Assembly (NCBI GenBank): GCA_965248255.1
Contig: CBDFIW010000004.1
Span: 682,001 to 746,000 of the forward strand
Direction of reading: 5' to 3'
Length of the DNA: 64,000 nt
Source: JAKZVK01 sp965248255
GTDB taxonomy: Bacteria; Acidobacteriota; Terriglobia; Bryobacterales; UBA6623
The notes beneath the pieces are model-generated. The model ran no database searches. It saw nothing but the letters and a program-made list of their open reading frames with translations, and had not been told where the DNA came from. A program made the translations under genes and the position numbers. This document shows, piece by piece, positions 55,263-63,441 of the stretch (position 1 is its first letter; every line of letters starts with the position of its first letter).

Positions 55263-56153
55263 CTACTCCAGGCCGCCCATGAACTTCAAGAACAGACGTG
55301 CGTAACGGTCCAGGTTGTCGAGGCTGCCCCCACCCAGCAGCGGCGAGCACATCTCGTAAGCCACGCTGCCTGCGAAGCCGGCTTGATGGAGGGCGGTGAG
55401 GAAGGCGCGGTAGTCGATAAAGCCGTCTTCCATCGGTGCCGCTTGGGCATACGCCGTCTGCGCTTCGTAATTGATGACCGCCGGATTGTAGTGGAAGCGG
55501 GGACGCTTCTGGTAGTTGGCGATGGTCGTGTGCGGCATCAAGGGAGCCATCACCGAGGCGGCTTCGACGATATCGACGCCTTGCAGCGCCGGTGCCCAGG
55601 CGTCGAAGAGCGGCTTGCAGTTGGGCTCGTCAACGGCCTCGATCAGGTCCTTTTGGCTGCGGTAGTCGACGGCGATGTCGTGGTGGTTCTGTACGCCGAC
55701 AGTCACTCCGAACTCGGCGGCGCGTTGCGCGCACTCCTTGAGCACATCGACCACCAAGTCCCACTGCGGCAGATAACCGGCCGCCGGGTTCTCATACCCC
55801 GTGTAGATGCGGATCAGGTCGCCGCCTACGTCCCGGGCCAGCCGCGCCATCTCGGTGACATACACGATCTGCATTTCGCGCATCGGGATCTCGGCATGCT
55901 CCAGGTCGGCCGTGAAGTTGCTGTAGCCCGCGATGCAGACCTTCGTCAGGCCCTGCTCTTCGATCAGCTTCCGCAAGCTCTCTCTCGCGGCGCCGTCATA
56001 GTCCAACATCGACAGGTGGGGCCGCTTGGCCGTCAGCATCACGCCGCCAAACCCCAGCTCGGCGGCCTTACGTACGAACTCATCCACGGTGAGCCTGGCC
56101 TGGCCCCAAGAGCCGGAGTAGCTGACGGAATGCAGAAGGGTCGTGAACTTCAT
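55263..56153 (-). CDS. Sugar phosphate isomerase/epimerase (AP-endonuclease-2-like TIM barrel)
   Basis: 296 residues from ATG 56153 (MKFTTLLHSVSYSGSW); the frame is open farther upstream without a better start. TIM-barrel of the xylose-isomerase-like family: metal-site residues likely in VGVQNHHDIAVDY, PLFDAWAP and VAYEMCSPLLGGGS. Acts on a hexose, inositol or keto-sugar in the cytoplasm. First gene of an operon with the transporter and the DUF1080 protein, a combination often seen in sugar catabolism of Acidobacteria and Planctomycetes. Confidence 0.87.
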   Translation of the reverse strand: MKFTTLLHSVSYSGSWGQARLTVDEFVRKAAELGFGGVMLTAKRPHLSMLDYDGAARESLRKLIEEQGLTKVCIAGYSNFTADLEHAEIPMREMQIVYVTEMARLARDVGGDLIRIYTGYENPAAGYLPQWDLVVDVLKECAQRAAEFGVTVGVQNHHDIAVDYRSQKDLIEAVDEPNCKPLFDAWAPALQGVDIVEAASVMAPLMPHTTIANYQKRPRFHYNPAVINYEAQTAYAQAAPMEDGFIDYRAFLTALHQAGFAGSVAYEMCSPLLGGGSLDNLDRYARLFLKFMGGLE

Positions 56154-56302
56154 CGGAATCACCACAGGGTCTTCAGCTTCAGGGAGATCGGCTCGCCCGG
56201 GGCAGCCCGGAGGCGCTCGCCGACGGTCTATAGTACCAAAGGATTTTTGTGACTTTTTAGTTCTATTGTTTTGATGGGGTCGTAAGGTGAACAATGTAGA
56301 CA

Positions 56303-56626
56303 GTGCAGCACCGCCCATTCCGATTCGACATCCGGCGTCCTGTCGCCTTTCGATTTCAGGACACGTCGGGGCCCACTACCGGCACCGGGAGCACCGTTAA
56401 TATCAGTCGGCGGGGCTTGTTGTTTCAGACCGACGATGAGGTCGCAGTCGGCACTAAGATCGAGATGACCATTCGGATGGGACCGGGACTTGTCGAGACC
56501 TCCGATGATGTGTCGCTGCGGGTCGAAGGCATCACCGTTCGCACAGAACCGGGCAAGGTGGCGGTGTCAATCAAGAAACACCGGCTCTCTCCCGTCTCTC
56601 GTCTGCCGTTTAACGCCGAGCTCTGA
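56303..56626 (+). CDS. PilZ-like domain protein
   Basis: 107 residues, GTG start. RFDIRRPVAFRFQDTSG followed by GSTVNISRRGLLFQTDDEVAVG is close to the PilZ pattern RxxxR ... D/NxSxxG, though the N-terminal arginines are arranged as RFDIRR. PilZ domains bind cyclic-di-GMP; NISRRG matches the second motif with N for D. No other domain. Divergent from the epimerase operon. Confidence 0.65.
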   Translation: MQHRPFRFDIRRPVAFRFQDTSGPTTGTGSTVNISRRGLLFQTDDEVAVGTKIEMTIRMGPGLVETSDDVSLRVEGITVRTEPGKVAVSIKKHRLSPVSRLPFNAEL

Positions 56627-56639
56627 CCGGTCGGTCGGG

Positions 56640-57071
56640 TCGACCTGAAGCAGCCGGCGCTTACCTCCGGGCTGTTTTCACGGCATCCCCGTGGCCTCCG
56701 CCACTACGCGCCTGGGTCAGCCGGAGGTCAAGCACGACGGCACCCAAAGGTTGCCCCGCTTAGTCGGCAAGGGCCGTACCCTGAAGATGATTCTGACCGG
56801 CGACCCCGTGACCGCTGAGGAAGCCCACCGCATCGGTTTAGTCAATCGCGTAGTGCCGCAAGAGAGCCTCAAATTGCAGTTAGAATACTAGAGAACGGTC
56901 CGGTGGGCTGTGGCGCTTTGTCTGGACGCTGTGCATCGCGGCCTGAAGATCCCGCTCGACGAGGCGCTGCTGGGAAGCAGCCCAGTTTACGCTGAGCCGC
57001 TCCACGGAGGGTAGTCTCGAGAGTACCAGGCCTTCCTTGAAAAACGTAAGCTGGAGTTCCAGGGCCGCTAG
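56640..57071 (+). pseudogene. Enoyl-CoA hydratase/isomerase remnant
   Basis: Pieces of the crotonase C-terminal half are visible in order: TRLGQPEVK and GTQRLPRLVGKGRTLKMILT, then GDPVTAEEAHRIGLVNRVVP, then VHRGLKIPLDEALLGS, and at the very end FLEKRKLEFQGR. They are in different frames and the oxyanion-hole half is gone. It lies just before ribH. Inactive. Confidence 0.8.
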
Positions 57072-57091
57072 CTCGTACAGCAGCAACCGCT

Positions 57092-57598
57092 ATGAAGAAG
57101 CAACGAGAAAAGTACTACGTCATCGAAGGTGAGTTGAGCGCCCAGGGGCTGCGCTTCGGCATCATTGCCAGCCGCTTCAACAGCTTTATCACCGATCGCT
57201 TGCTGGCCGGAGCGGTGGACGCGCTCGAGCGCATGGGCGCTTCAGCCAAGGCCATCGACGTAGTCAAAGTGCCCGGTTCTCTCGAAATCCCCGTGGTCGC
57301 GCGCAAGATGGGTGCCGGCGGCACCTACGATGCGGTGATCTGCCTGGGCGCTGTGATTCGGGGCGATACCCCCCATTTCGACTACGTCGCCGCGGAATCA
57401 TCGCGCGGGATCGCCGCCGCGGGACGAGAGACCGGCGTCCCCACCATCTTCGGCGTCCTCACCTGCAACACGCTCGAACAGGCTATCGACCGCGCCGGCG
57501 CCAAGGGCGGCAATAAGGGCTTTGACGCGGCCATGACCGCTATCGAGATGGCCAACCTCGTGAAAGAACTGCGCGCATCGGGTAAGTCCAAGAAATAA
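57092..57598 (+). CDS. ribH: 6,7-dimethyl-8-ribityllumazine synthase
   Basis: 168 residues; makes the riboflavin precursor from ribityl-aminouracil and dihydroxybutanone phosphate. Visible signatures: ASRFNSFITDRLLAGA (substrate binding), VKVPGSLEIPVVARKM, VICLGAVIRGDTPHFDYVA with the catalytic histidine, and GVLTCNTLEQA. Normal length for the family (about 155-165). nusB starts 1 bp after its stop, the ribH-nusB pairing found in many bacteria. Confidence 0.97.
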   Translation: MKKQREKYYVIEGELSAQGLRFGIIASRFNSFITDRLLAGAVDALERMGASAKAIDVVKVPGSLEIPVVARKMGAGGTYDAVICLGAVIRGDTPHFDYVAAESSRGIAAAGRETGVPTIFGVLTCNTLEQAIDRAGAKGGNKGFDAAMTAIEMANLVKELRASGKSKK

Positions 57599-57599
57599 G

Positions 57600-58049
57600 A
57601 TGCCCTCCCGCCATCGCTCCCGTGAACGCGCCCTGCAGATGATCTATCAGTGGGAGGTCTCCAAGGCTTCCCCGGACCAGGTCGTCGAAACGTATTGGAA
57701 TGAACTGTCCAAGGAGACCGCGGGCGGCAGCACCGATGATGCGTTCGCCAACAATGTCTTCCGAGGGGTCGTCGAGCACATCGCGAAGATCGACGGGCGC
57801 ATTCAGTCCCACGCGGACAACTGGCGCTTGGAGCGCATGTCGGCCGTGGATCGATGCATCCTGCGGCTGGGGGTCTACGAGCTGATGGAAGATACGTCGC
57901 CGGCGCCGGTGATCATCAACGAGGCGCTGGAGATCGGCGGGCGCTTTTCAGGCAAGGAGTCCGTCCCGTTCCTCAACGGCGTGCTCGACGCGGTTCGCAA
58001 ATCCCTCGAAGATGAGCAACTCGCGGCGGTCTGCACGACACGATCTTAG
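57600..58049 (+). CDS. nusB: Transcription antitermination factor NusB
   Basis: 149 residues. RHRSRERALQMIYQWEVS at the N-terminus and the closing MEDTSPAPVIINEALEIGGRF ... VPFLNGVLDAV are the two NusB hallmarks. It binds NusE and boxA RNA to support rRNA antitermination. Spaced 1 bp from ribH, so translationally linked. Confidence 0.96.
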   Translation: MPSRHRSRERALQMIYQWEVSKASPDQVVETYWNELSKETAGGSTDDAFANNVFRGVVEHIAKIDGRIQSHADNWRLERMSAVDRCILRLGVYELMEDTSPAPVIINEALEIGGRFSGKESVPFLNGVLDAVRKSLEDEQLAAVCTTRS

Positions 58050-58124
58050 GTGGATCCACACAAGGGTCGGGGGCCGCCCCACGAAACCGCCTGGTGCAGT
58101 GGCCCTTGGCTGGCACGTCCGGTC

Positions 58125-58934
58125 TTAGTGTGTCATCGAGTAGACGATGTAGTTGATTGCCATGCGGTAGGCCATAGCGGTGTAGCGCTCGGGGTAGTGG
58201 GGCCAGTCAGCGTGCTCCCAGGCGTCACCGAGGTCCATGTTGTGATTGACGATGACCATCAAGCGCCCGTCGTCGTCATACATGCCGCGCCAATGCGGCT
58301 GGACACCGTCCCGCTCGTAGGTCCGGCCGGTGTAGAGCATCTGGACACCGGGGATCTGCTCGTCGGGCTGGAGATCGTACAGCACGTGGAAGATCTCTTC
58401 CTCGCCCGTGAGGTCGACGATGGCGCGGCTTGGGAAGATCTTGCGCATGCCCCGCATGAACATGGCCCACTCGTACGTGCCGTGAAAGTCGTCGAAAATG
58501 ATGAAGCCCCCACGGAGCAGATACTCGCGAAGCCTTTCAGCCTCTAGGTCCGTGATGGCCCAGTGGCCGGGCTCGACGACGTACAGCCAGGGGTAGTCGA
58601 AAAGCTCCTCGTCCACCGCGCGAAGGTAGACTTCCGTCGAGCGCGACTGGATGTTTGAGAGTCGGCGGAGACCTTGCAGGAAGTGCCTCTCGGCGGCGGG
58701 CGAGTCGATCGCCCACGGACGATCGCCCTCCAGCATGCCGTAGGGGTCCGAATACGCCAAGCGCGCGAAAGCGAACTCGGAGGGCTTGTTAGCGTCCGGC
58801 GGCGCTTCGTACAAGGTCAGTTCCGGAGGGAACGGGATGTCGCGGTAGGTGCGCTGCGCCACTAGGAGGCCCGAGGCGCCAACCAACACGAGGAGCATGG
58901 CGGGCCACAACCGCAACCGCCCGAAACAACTCAT
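58125..58934 (-). CDS. DUF4159 secreted protein
   Basis: 269 residues, signal peptide LLVLVGASGLLVAQRTY. The body holds the DUF4159 segments FAFARLAYSDPYG, YPWLYVVEPGHWAITDLEAE, LREYLLRGGFIIFDDFHG and LMVIVNHNMDLGDAWEHADWP. The family is exported, about 220-300 residues, has a flavodoxin-like fold, and its role is unknown. It is convergent with nusB. In some genomes it is linked to MoxR and peptidase genes, which are not present here. Confidence 0.85.
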   Translation of the reverse strand: MSCFGRLRLWPAMLLVLVGASGLLVAQRTYRDIPFPPELTLYEAPPDANKPSEFAFARLAYSDPYGMLEGDRPWAIDSPAAERHFLQGLRRLSNIQSRSTEVYLRAVDEELFDYPWLYVVEPGHWAITDLEAERLREYLLRGGFIIFDDFHGTYEWAMFMRGMRKIFPSRAIVDLTGEEEIFHVLYDLQPDEQIPGVQMLYTGRTYERDGVQPHWRGMYDDDGRLMVIVNHNMDLGDAWEHADWPHYPERYTAMAYRMAINYIVYSMTH

Positions 58935-59256
58935 GTTTCAAGGATAACATGGGCTTCTCACGGGTTCTCGTCCGTCCTGTAACGTGGCGAACGAGCGTGG
59001 TCTCGCCGTTCACACGTAGCGCTGCGCTCGGAGAAACTTGCGGCCTCTGGCCGTCCCACTTGGCCGGCGTCGGGCCAGTCGCTCTTACGGCCTCACCCAG
59101 TGATCGCCCGCGAATCTCAAGGACGAATCTCGAACTCGGGGCGGATTTCCTCGTGACGGATTATCGTTGTGTGCCGAGTGATCCGCCGAAAGGGTGTTCC
59201 ACCCACAGGGGTATTGCCTGAGTGCCGGTGGTTCAAGGTGTGCGAGTGGCATTCGA
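58935..59256. other. Intergenic region before the tRNA pair
   Basis: About 320 bp. It holds the DUF4159 promoter on the minus strand. No gene was recognised. Confidence 0.35.
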
Positions 59257-59286
59257 TTGACACCTGCCGCGCCCCCCGCCTAGACT
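59257..59286 (+). promoter_or_regulatory. Promoter of the tRNA-Gly/tRNA-Cys operon
   Basis: Consensus -35 TTGACA (59257-59262), 18-bp spacer, -10 TAGACT (59281-59286). The predicted start is a few bases before tRNA-Gly at 59299. The best vegetative promoter seen in the window. Confidence 0.75.
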
Positions 59287-59298
59287 GAGAATCGCAGA

Positions 59299-59374
59299 GC
59301 GGGAGTAACTCAGCTGGTAGAGTGCGACCTTGCCAAGGTCGATGTCGCGGGTTCGAGCCCCGTCTCCCGCTCCA
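59299..59374 (+). tRNA. tRNA-Gly (anticodon GCC)
   Basis: 76 nt including encoded CCA. Acceptor arms GCGGGAG/CTCCCGC, anticodon loop TTGCCAA on a stem CGACC/GGTCG, T-arm GCGGGTTCGAGCCCCGT. Followed 57 bp later by tRNA-Cys. Confidence 0.96.
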
Positions 59375-59431
59375 ATCGGAGCTGCACACCGCGGTCGGAA
59401 CACGCAAGGGTGCCGGCTTCGAGGTCTCTCG

Positions 59432-59506
59432 GGCGCGGTAGCCAAGTGGCAAGGCAGAGGTCTGCAAAACCTTTATTCGTGGGTTCGATTCCCACCCGCG
59501 CCTCCA
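59432..59506 (+). tRNA. tRNA-Cys (anticodon GCA)
   Basis: 75 nt including CCA. Acceptor arms GGCGCGG/CCGCGCC, anticodon loop CTGCAAA, T-arm GTGGGTTCGATTCCCAC. Same operon as tRNA-Gly, and followed by the second integrative-element remnant. Confidence 0.95.
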
Positions 59507-59572
59507 ACTTCAAGTTCTTGAAACTGCTAGGTCTTCCCTGTAATCAACGATGTAGATTCGATCAATGGCTTC

Positions 59573-59911
59573 ATGGCTGTTCCCCGACGTTCACGCTGGT
59601 GCCCGCTAGTTCACCCTGTCTTACGGTTTCCGCTTGAGGCTAAGCAGAACTGGATATGCGAGCGCCACGGGCAGGGGCAAGACACTGATGGGTTTAGCGG
59701 AGAACTCGACTTCCGTCAGTGCCACTATACGGTTGCCGAGGTGGCCAAGATGTGGAGCCTCGGCCCCGGCGCTCTGCGCCGTCTTCTTGAGGGGGAACCA
59801 GGTGTGCTCGTTCTGGGTGGTAACGGGGGTCGAGTCAGGAGGAGCTACACGACCCTCCGCATCCCGCACAGTGTTGTCGAGCGGGTGTACCGACGCCGGC
59901 TGAGCAGGTGA
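59573..59911 (+). CDS. Excisionase-like helix-turn-helix protein
   Basis: Up to 112 residues from ATG 59573; the conserved part is residues 50-112: HYTVAEVAKMWSLGPGALRR, then LLEGEPGVLVLGG and TLRIPHSVVERVYRR. It is a MerR-like winged helix of the kind encoded directly before tRNA-targeting integrases in Acidobacteria. The N-terminal 45 residues are of uncertain reality. Stops 52 bp before the integrase remnant starts. Confidence 0.7.
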   Translation: MAVPRRSRWCPLVHPVLRFPLEAKQNWICERHGQGQDTDGFSGELDFRQCHYTVAEVAKMWSLGPGALRRLLEGEPGVLVLGGNGGRVRRSYTTLRIPHSVVERVYRRRLSR

Positions 59912-59963
59912 GCAGGTAGGTTACAATCTCCGCACTCAGATTTCGAGGAGCGGGAAACACGCG

Positions 59964-60940
59964 ATGCTCACGGTTTATCGAAGACACACGATACGATGCG
60001 CTTCGCGTTCGATCGCTTTCTTGAGGATGCGGCCGACCGAGGGCTGGCCGAATCCACAATGAAAAAGTACTCACAGCTCACGAAGCAAATGACGGCCTTT
60101 GCGGAGTAGCATCGGGAGGTCAAACTGCCCGACTGGAACCTGGAACTAGCGCGCCGGTTCCGAGCATCGTGGATGGACGGCGCAAGGTCGTCTCTCAAGA
60201 AGCTGGAGAGGCTAAGAGCGTTTTTTCGGTTCGCCCTCGACAGCAAATGGGTTTCCGAGAATCCAGCGTGCAAGCTGAAGAACCCGACCGTGCGACCAAG
60301 TCCGACGCTTCCGTTGGACCAGGAAGAAGTGATCCGTATTGTAGCGGCGTGTGACCACTACACCGATTCGTACGGAAGGGTAGGGCAGCCGAACGCTAAG
60401 AAGCTTCGCGCTTTGGTCCTGCTGCTCCCGTACTCGGGCCTTCGAATTGGTGACGCGAGTTCGTGTCCTGCGGAACGGCTTCAAGGTGCCGGGCTGCCGT
60501 TACGCATGCACAAAACCGGCCAGCCCGTGTACGCGAAGCTACCGGCGTTTGTCGTCGAGGCGCTCAACAGCATTCCGCGATCGAGCGAGCGTTAATGGTT
60601 CTGGTCCGGTGTAGGTAAGGTCGACAACAACACAGAGGCCTGGAGATGCAAGCTGAAGCGGCTGTTCTCTCTGGCGGGTGTCAAGAATGCGCACCCGCAT
60701 CGCTTCCGCGACACATTGTCGGTTGAGCTACTTCTCGCCGGCGTGCCGATTGAGGACGTGTCAGTGCTGCTGGGGCACGAGAGTGTGCGGATTACCGAGC
60801 GCAACTACGCCCCTTGGGTGAAAGCTCGGCAAGAACGGCTGGATGCTAATTTAGAGCGTGCCTGGGCGCAAGACCGCATTGCTCTCGTTGAAACGAAGGG
60901 TACACGAGAGGTACACGAAGAACGTGAGACTGTCGACTAG
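59964..60940 (+). pseudogene. Tyrosine recombinase with two in-frame stops and an N-terminal deletion
   Basis: Starts ATG 59964 after GAGGAG (MLTVYRRHT), then skips to RFAFDRFLEDAADRGLAEST in another frame, so a piece of the N-terminus is lost. One frame then runs to 60940 with stops at 60107-60109 (TAG) and 60593-60595 (TAA). Catalytic residues remain: R in YSGLRIGDA, HPHRFRDT, LLGHES and the tyrosine in RITERNYAPWVKARQERL. It runs toward a tRNA 3' fragment 20 bp downstream. Confidence 0.88.
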
Positions 60941-60961
60941 TTCGAACGGCGGCGGCTATAT

Positions 60962-60990
60962 TGGTGCCCGGGGTGGGAGTCGAACCCATC
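60962..60990 (-). repeat. tRNA 3'-end fragment, likely attachment site remnant
   Basis: On the minus strand the end reads GGGTTCGACTCCCACCCCGG then GCACCA: a T-arm, acceptor 3' strand and CCA. No complete tRNA can be folded around it. The integrase ends 20 bp away and faces the CCA end, the same geometry as integrase and tRNA-Leu at 12465-12552. Confidence 0.6.
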
Positions 60991-61049
60991 GACTCCGTTG
61001 AGAACCTGTAAGTTGTTGATTCTACTAAACGGCAGAGACGCTGAAGGCG

Positions 61050-61427
61050 ATGCTTCCGCGGAATGCGGGTACACAAAAGTACACGCCCGTGACGAGACGT
61101 CATACCGTCACATGGGCGTACACGCTTCGTGAGGCGCTGACGATAGCCAAGTCGAGCAGACCTTCGAAAGTGTCCCCGGAAGGCCGTGAGCCGCTGGCCT
61201 GCAACTGTGGCTGTGGAAAGGAACTCATGCCCCGAACCTCCCAGCAGCGGTTTGCGACTGAAGGATGTCGCTACCGGTTCCACAACGCGCGACAGCGGGC
61301 GGACCTCGACAAAGCGACAGAACTAGCGCGCCAGGGCGGCGACGAGGCTGGGTTTCTGAGGCAAGAAAAGCCATCTGAGAAGGCGAACCGTTCTCCGCAT
61401 CCTCACGATGGCGGGCGAGAACTGTGA
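61050..61427 (+). CDS. Small protein with cysteine-rich (zinc-ribbon-like) motif
   Basis: Up to 125 residues. The central piece CNCGCGKEL ... RFATEGCRYRFHNARQRA looks like the CxxC...CxxxC/H zinc fingers of small phage or element-borne DNA-binding proteins. The start is uncertain: GTG at 61170 would keep only the motif and the charged tail. It probably belongs to the same decayed element as the integrase. Function unknown. Confidence 0.5.
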   Translation: MLPRNAGTQKYTPVTRRHTVTWAYTLREALTIAKSSRPSKVSPEGREPLACNCGCGKELMPRTSQQRFATEGCRYRFHNARQRADLDKATELARQGGDEAGFLRQEKPSEKANRSPHPHDGGREL

Positions 61428-61599
61428 GGCCCTGCTGAGTCGCCCTCAGACGTGAGTTTGTCGGATCGTTGTTATCGTCCACGGGAAGCTGCTTAGACCG
61501 AGCCTCAGAAACCCCGAAAGTGGACAAAACGCGGACAACACTTGGGACCGCTGCAACCTCCCCCCTGGGGTGCACCCTTCGCGTGAGACAGCAGAAATA

Positions 61600-63322
61600 G
61601 GGACAGGTTACCGTTCGCTGGAAAAAGGTTTCCAACTCCATTCTTCTCTCCGATACTGTAGCTGGCCGGGGAAGCGGAGGCGGGCTCTGCTGGGGAGCAA
61701 CCGGCCAAGGAATACCCGGTCGGAAACTCATCGAAACGATGAGCGCCCGGAGCGGCCCGGAGCATCCGGCGCGCAAGATCTGGCGCGCGGTCGAGGGGCT
61801 CGACTTGTCCGGTTTCGAAGCCGCTGCACGCGCGGTCGAAGGCCGCGCCGGGCGTAGCGCTCATTCGCCCCAGCTGCTGGTGTCGGTCTGGATCTACACC
61901 TACTCCAAGGGCCTGCATTCGGCCCGCGAGATCGCCCGGCAGATGGAGTATGAGCCCGGTCTGCAGTGGCTGACGGCGCTGCGACCGGTCAACCATCACA
62001 CCCTGTCGGATTTCCGCGTCGCTCACGGCGAAGCGTTGCGGGAGCTGTTCACGCAAGTGCTCGCCATGCTGACAATGAAGAAACTCATCACGCTCGAGCG
62101 GGTGGCGACCGACGGCACCAAGATCCGGGCCAACGTCAACAAGAAGAGTTTCTCGCGGGCGGAAAGAATCCGCCGGCACCTGAAGCTGGCGCGCCAACAC
62201 ATCACAGAACTCGAACGCCAGGAAGCCGAAGAGCAGACGACGAAGCAGCAACAAGCAGCGCGCCGCCGCGCAGCTCGCGACGAAGAGCAAAGGCTGCAAG
62301 AGGCGTTGGCCGAGATCCAACGTTTACAGGCCGAGAAGAAACACGACAAGAAGAAACAACCGCAAGCTTCGACGACGGATGCGGATGCGCGCTTCATGCA
62401 TACGTCCGACGGCGGGCTAGCACCGTCCTACAACGTCCAACTCGCCGCCGACGCTCGCAGCGGGTTGATCGTGGATATCGAAGCGATCAACGACCCGCAG
62501 GATGCGGCGCAACTGGCGCCGCCCGCGGATCGGCTCAAGGACAGCTTGGGACGATATCCGCAACAGATGCTGGCCGACGCCGGTTACACCAACCACGAAA
62601 CGGTCGTGGCCATGCAGACGCGCCAGATTGACTTCTACGGGGTGATGACGGGGCGCACCAAGCAGCCGTCGGGACGCGCCGAGCAACGCGATCCGGCCTA
62701 TCACTTCACCTGCTTCCGCCACGACACCGAAGTGAACGAGATGGTATGTCCGCAGGGCCGGCGGCTGACTTTGCGGCAGGAACGCGAACTCCGTGGCGGG
62801 CGACGCGTCCTGCAATGGGCGGCGCAGGGCCAGGATTGCCAAGCCTGCTCGGTGCGCCAGAAGTGTTGCCCGAACCTGAAGATTGGCAAGTGGGGCCGAA
62901 CGATTTCTCAGCAACGGGCGCACCCGGCGGTGGAGGCCTTTGATCGTAAGATGGCGAGCGAGTCGGCGCAGGCGATCTACAAACAACGAGCGGCGTTGGT
63001 GGAGTTCCCCAACGCTTGGATCAAGCAGAAGCTGGGGCTACGACGCTTCGCCACGTGGGGTCTGCCGAAGGTCGGCTGCGAAGCCTTGTGGGCGACCCTG
63101 ACGTACAACTTACAACGCGCCTTTCGGTTAGCGCCGGAGCTGGCTCTGAGCCGCTAAGCCTGGCCCTGGAAGGGACCCGATCGCTGATCGCAACGATCGC
63201 AATCGAGGTCCCGAGCCGCAATACCCTGCGATCAAAAACACCGATTCCCCGGAAAACCCGCAGCCTCCCCCTCACGCCGATCCGCGCCGCCGAAAACGAA
63301 TTCTTTCACAGCTTCCTGTCCC
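61600..63322 (+). mobile_element. IS1182-family element, ends tentative
   Basis: GGGACAGG at 61600 and its complement CCTGTCCC at 63315-63322 are the best candidate inverted ends around the transposase gene. No target duplication was verified. The 5' leader (61665-61740) is shared with the remnant at 48131-48216. Confidence 0.6.
61739..63157 (+). CDS. IS1182-family transposase
   Basis: 472 residues. N-terminal DUF772 part (SPQLLVSVWIYTYSKGLHSA, REIARQMEYEPGLQWLTALR, HHTLSDFRVAHGE), catalytic first aspartate in RVATDGTKIRANVNK, a long charged helical insert (KQQQAARRRAARDEEQRLQE), second aspartate in MLADAGYTNHE, cysteine cluster CQACSVRQKCCP, and a C-terminal glutamate region. Full length with no lesion, so likely active. 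Confidence 0.92.
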   Translation: MSARSGPEHPARKIWRAVEGLDLSGFEAAARAVEGRAGRSAHSPQLLVSVWIYTYSKGLHSAREIARQMEYEPGLQWLTALRPVNHHTLSDFRVAHGEALRELFTQVLAMLTMKKLITLERVATDGTKIRANVNKKSFSRAERIRRHLKLARQHITELERQEAEEQTTKQQQAARRRAARDEEQRLQEALAEIQRLQAEKKHDKKKQPQASTTDADARFMHTSDGGLAPSYNVQLAADARSGLIVDIEAINDPQDAAQLAPPADRLKDSLGRYPQQMLADAGYTNHETVVAMQTRQIDFYGVMTGRTKQPSGRAEQRDPAYHFTCFRHDTEVNEMVCPQGRRLTLRQERELRGGRRVLQWAAQGQDCQACSVRQKCCPNLKIGKWGRTISQQRAHPAVEAFDRKMASESAQAIYKQRAALVEFPNAWIKQKLGLRRFATWGLPKVGCEALWATLTYNLQRAFRLAPELALSR

Positions 63323-63441
63323 GGAACTGCCCCGGAACTGCCGAGAATCATTGGGAGGCTCTGATTCAGTATTGGGCCTTTTGAATCAGGCACGTCAATC
63401 TGGGTCATGCTGCACGGGGTAAGGACAGGACGCTTGGGCCA

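Noticed and set aside
59299..59506. tRNA-Cys as the attachment target of the element at 59573-61427
   Set aside because: The integrase points away from tRNA-Cys and toward the tRNA fragment at 60962, which fits the usual geometry better.
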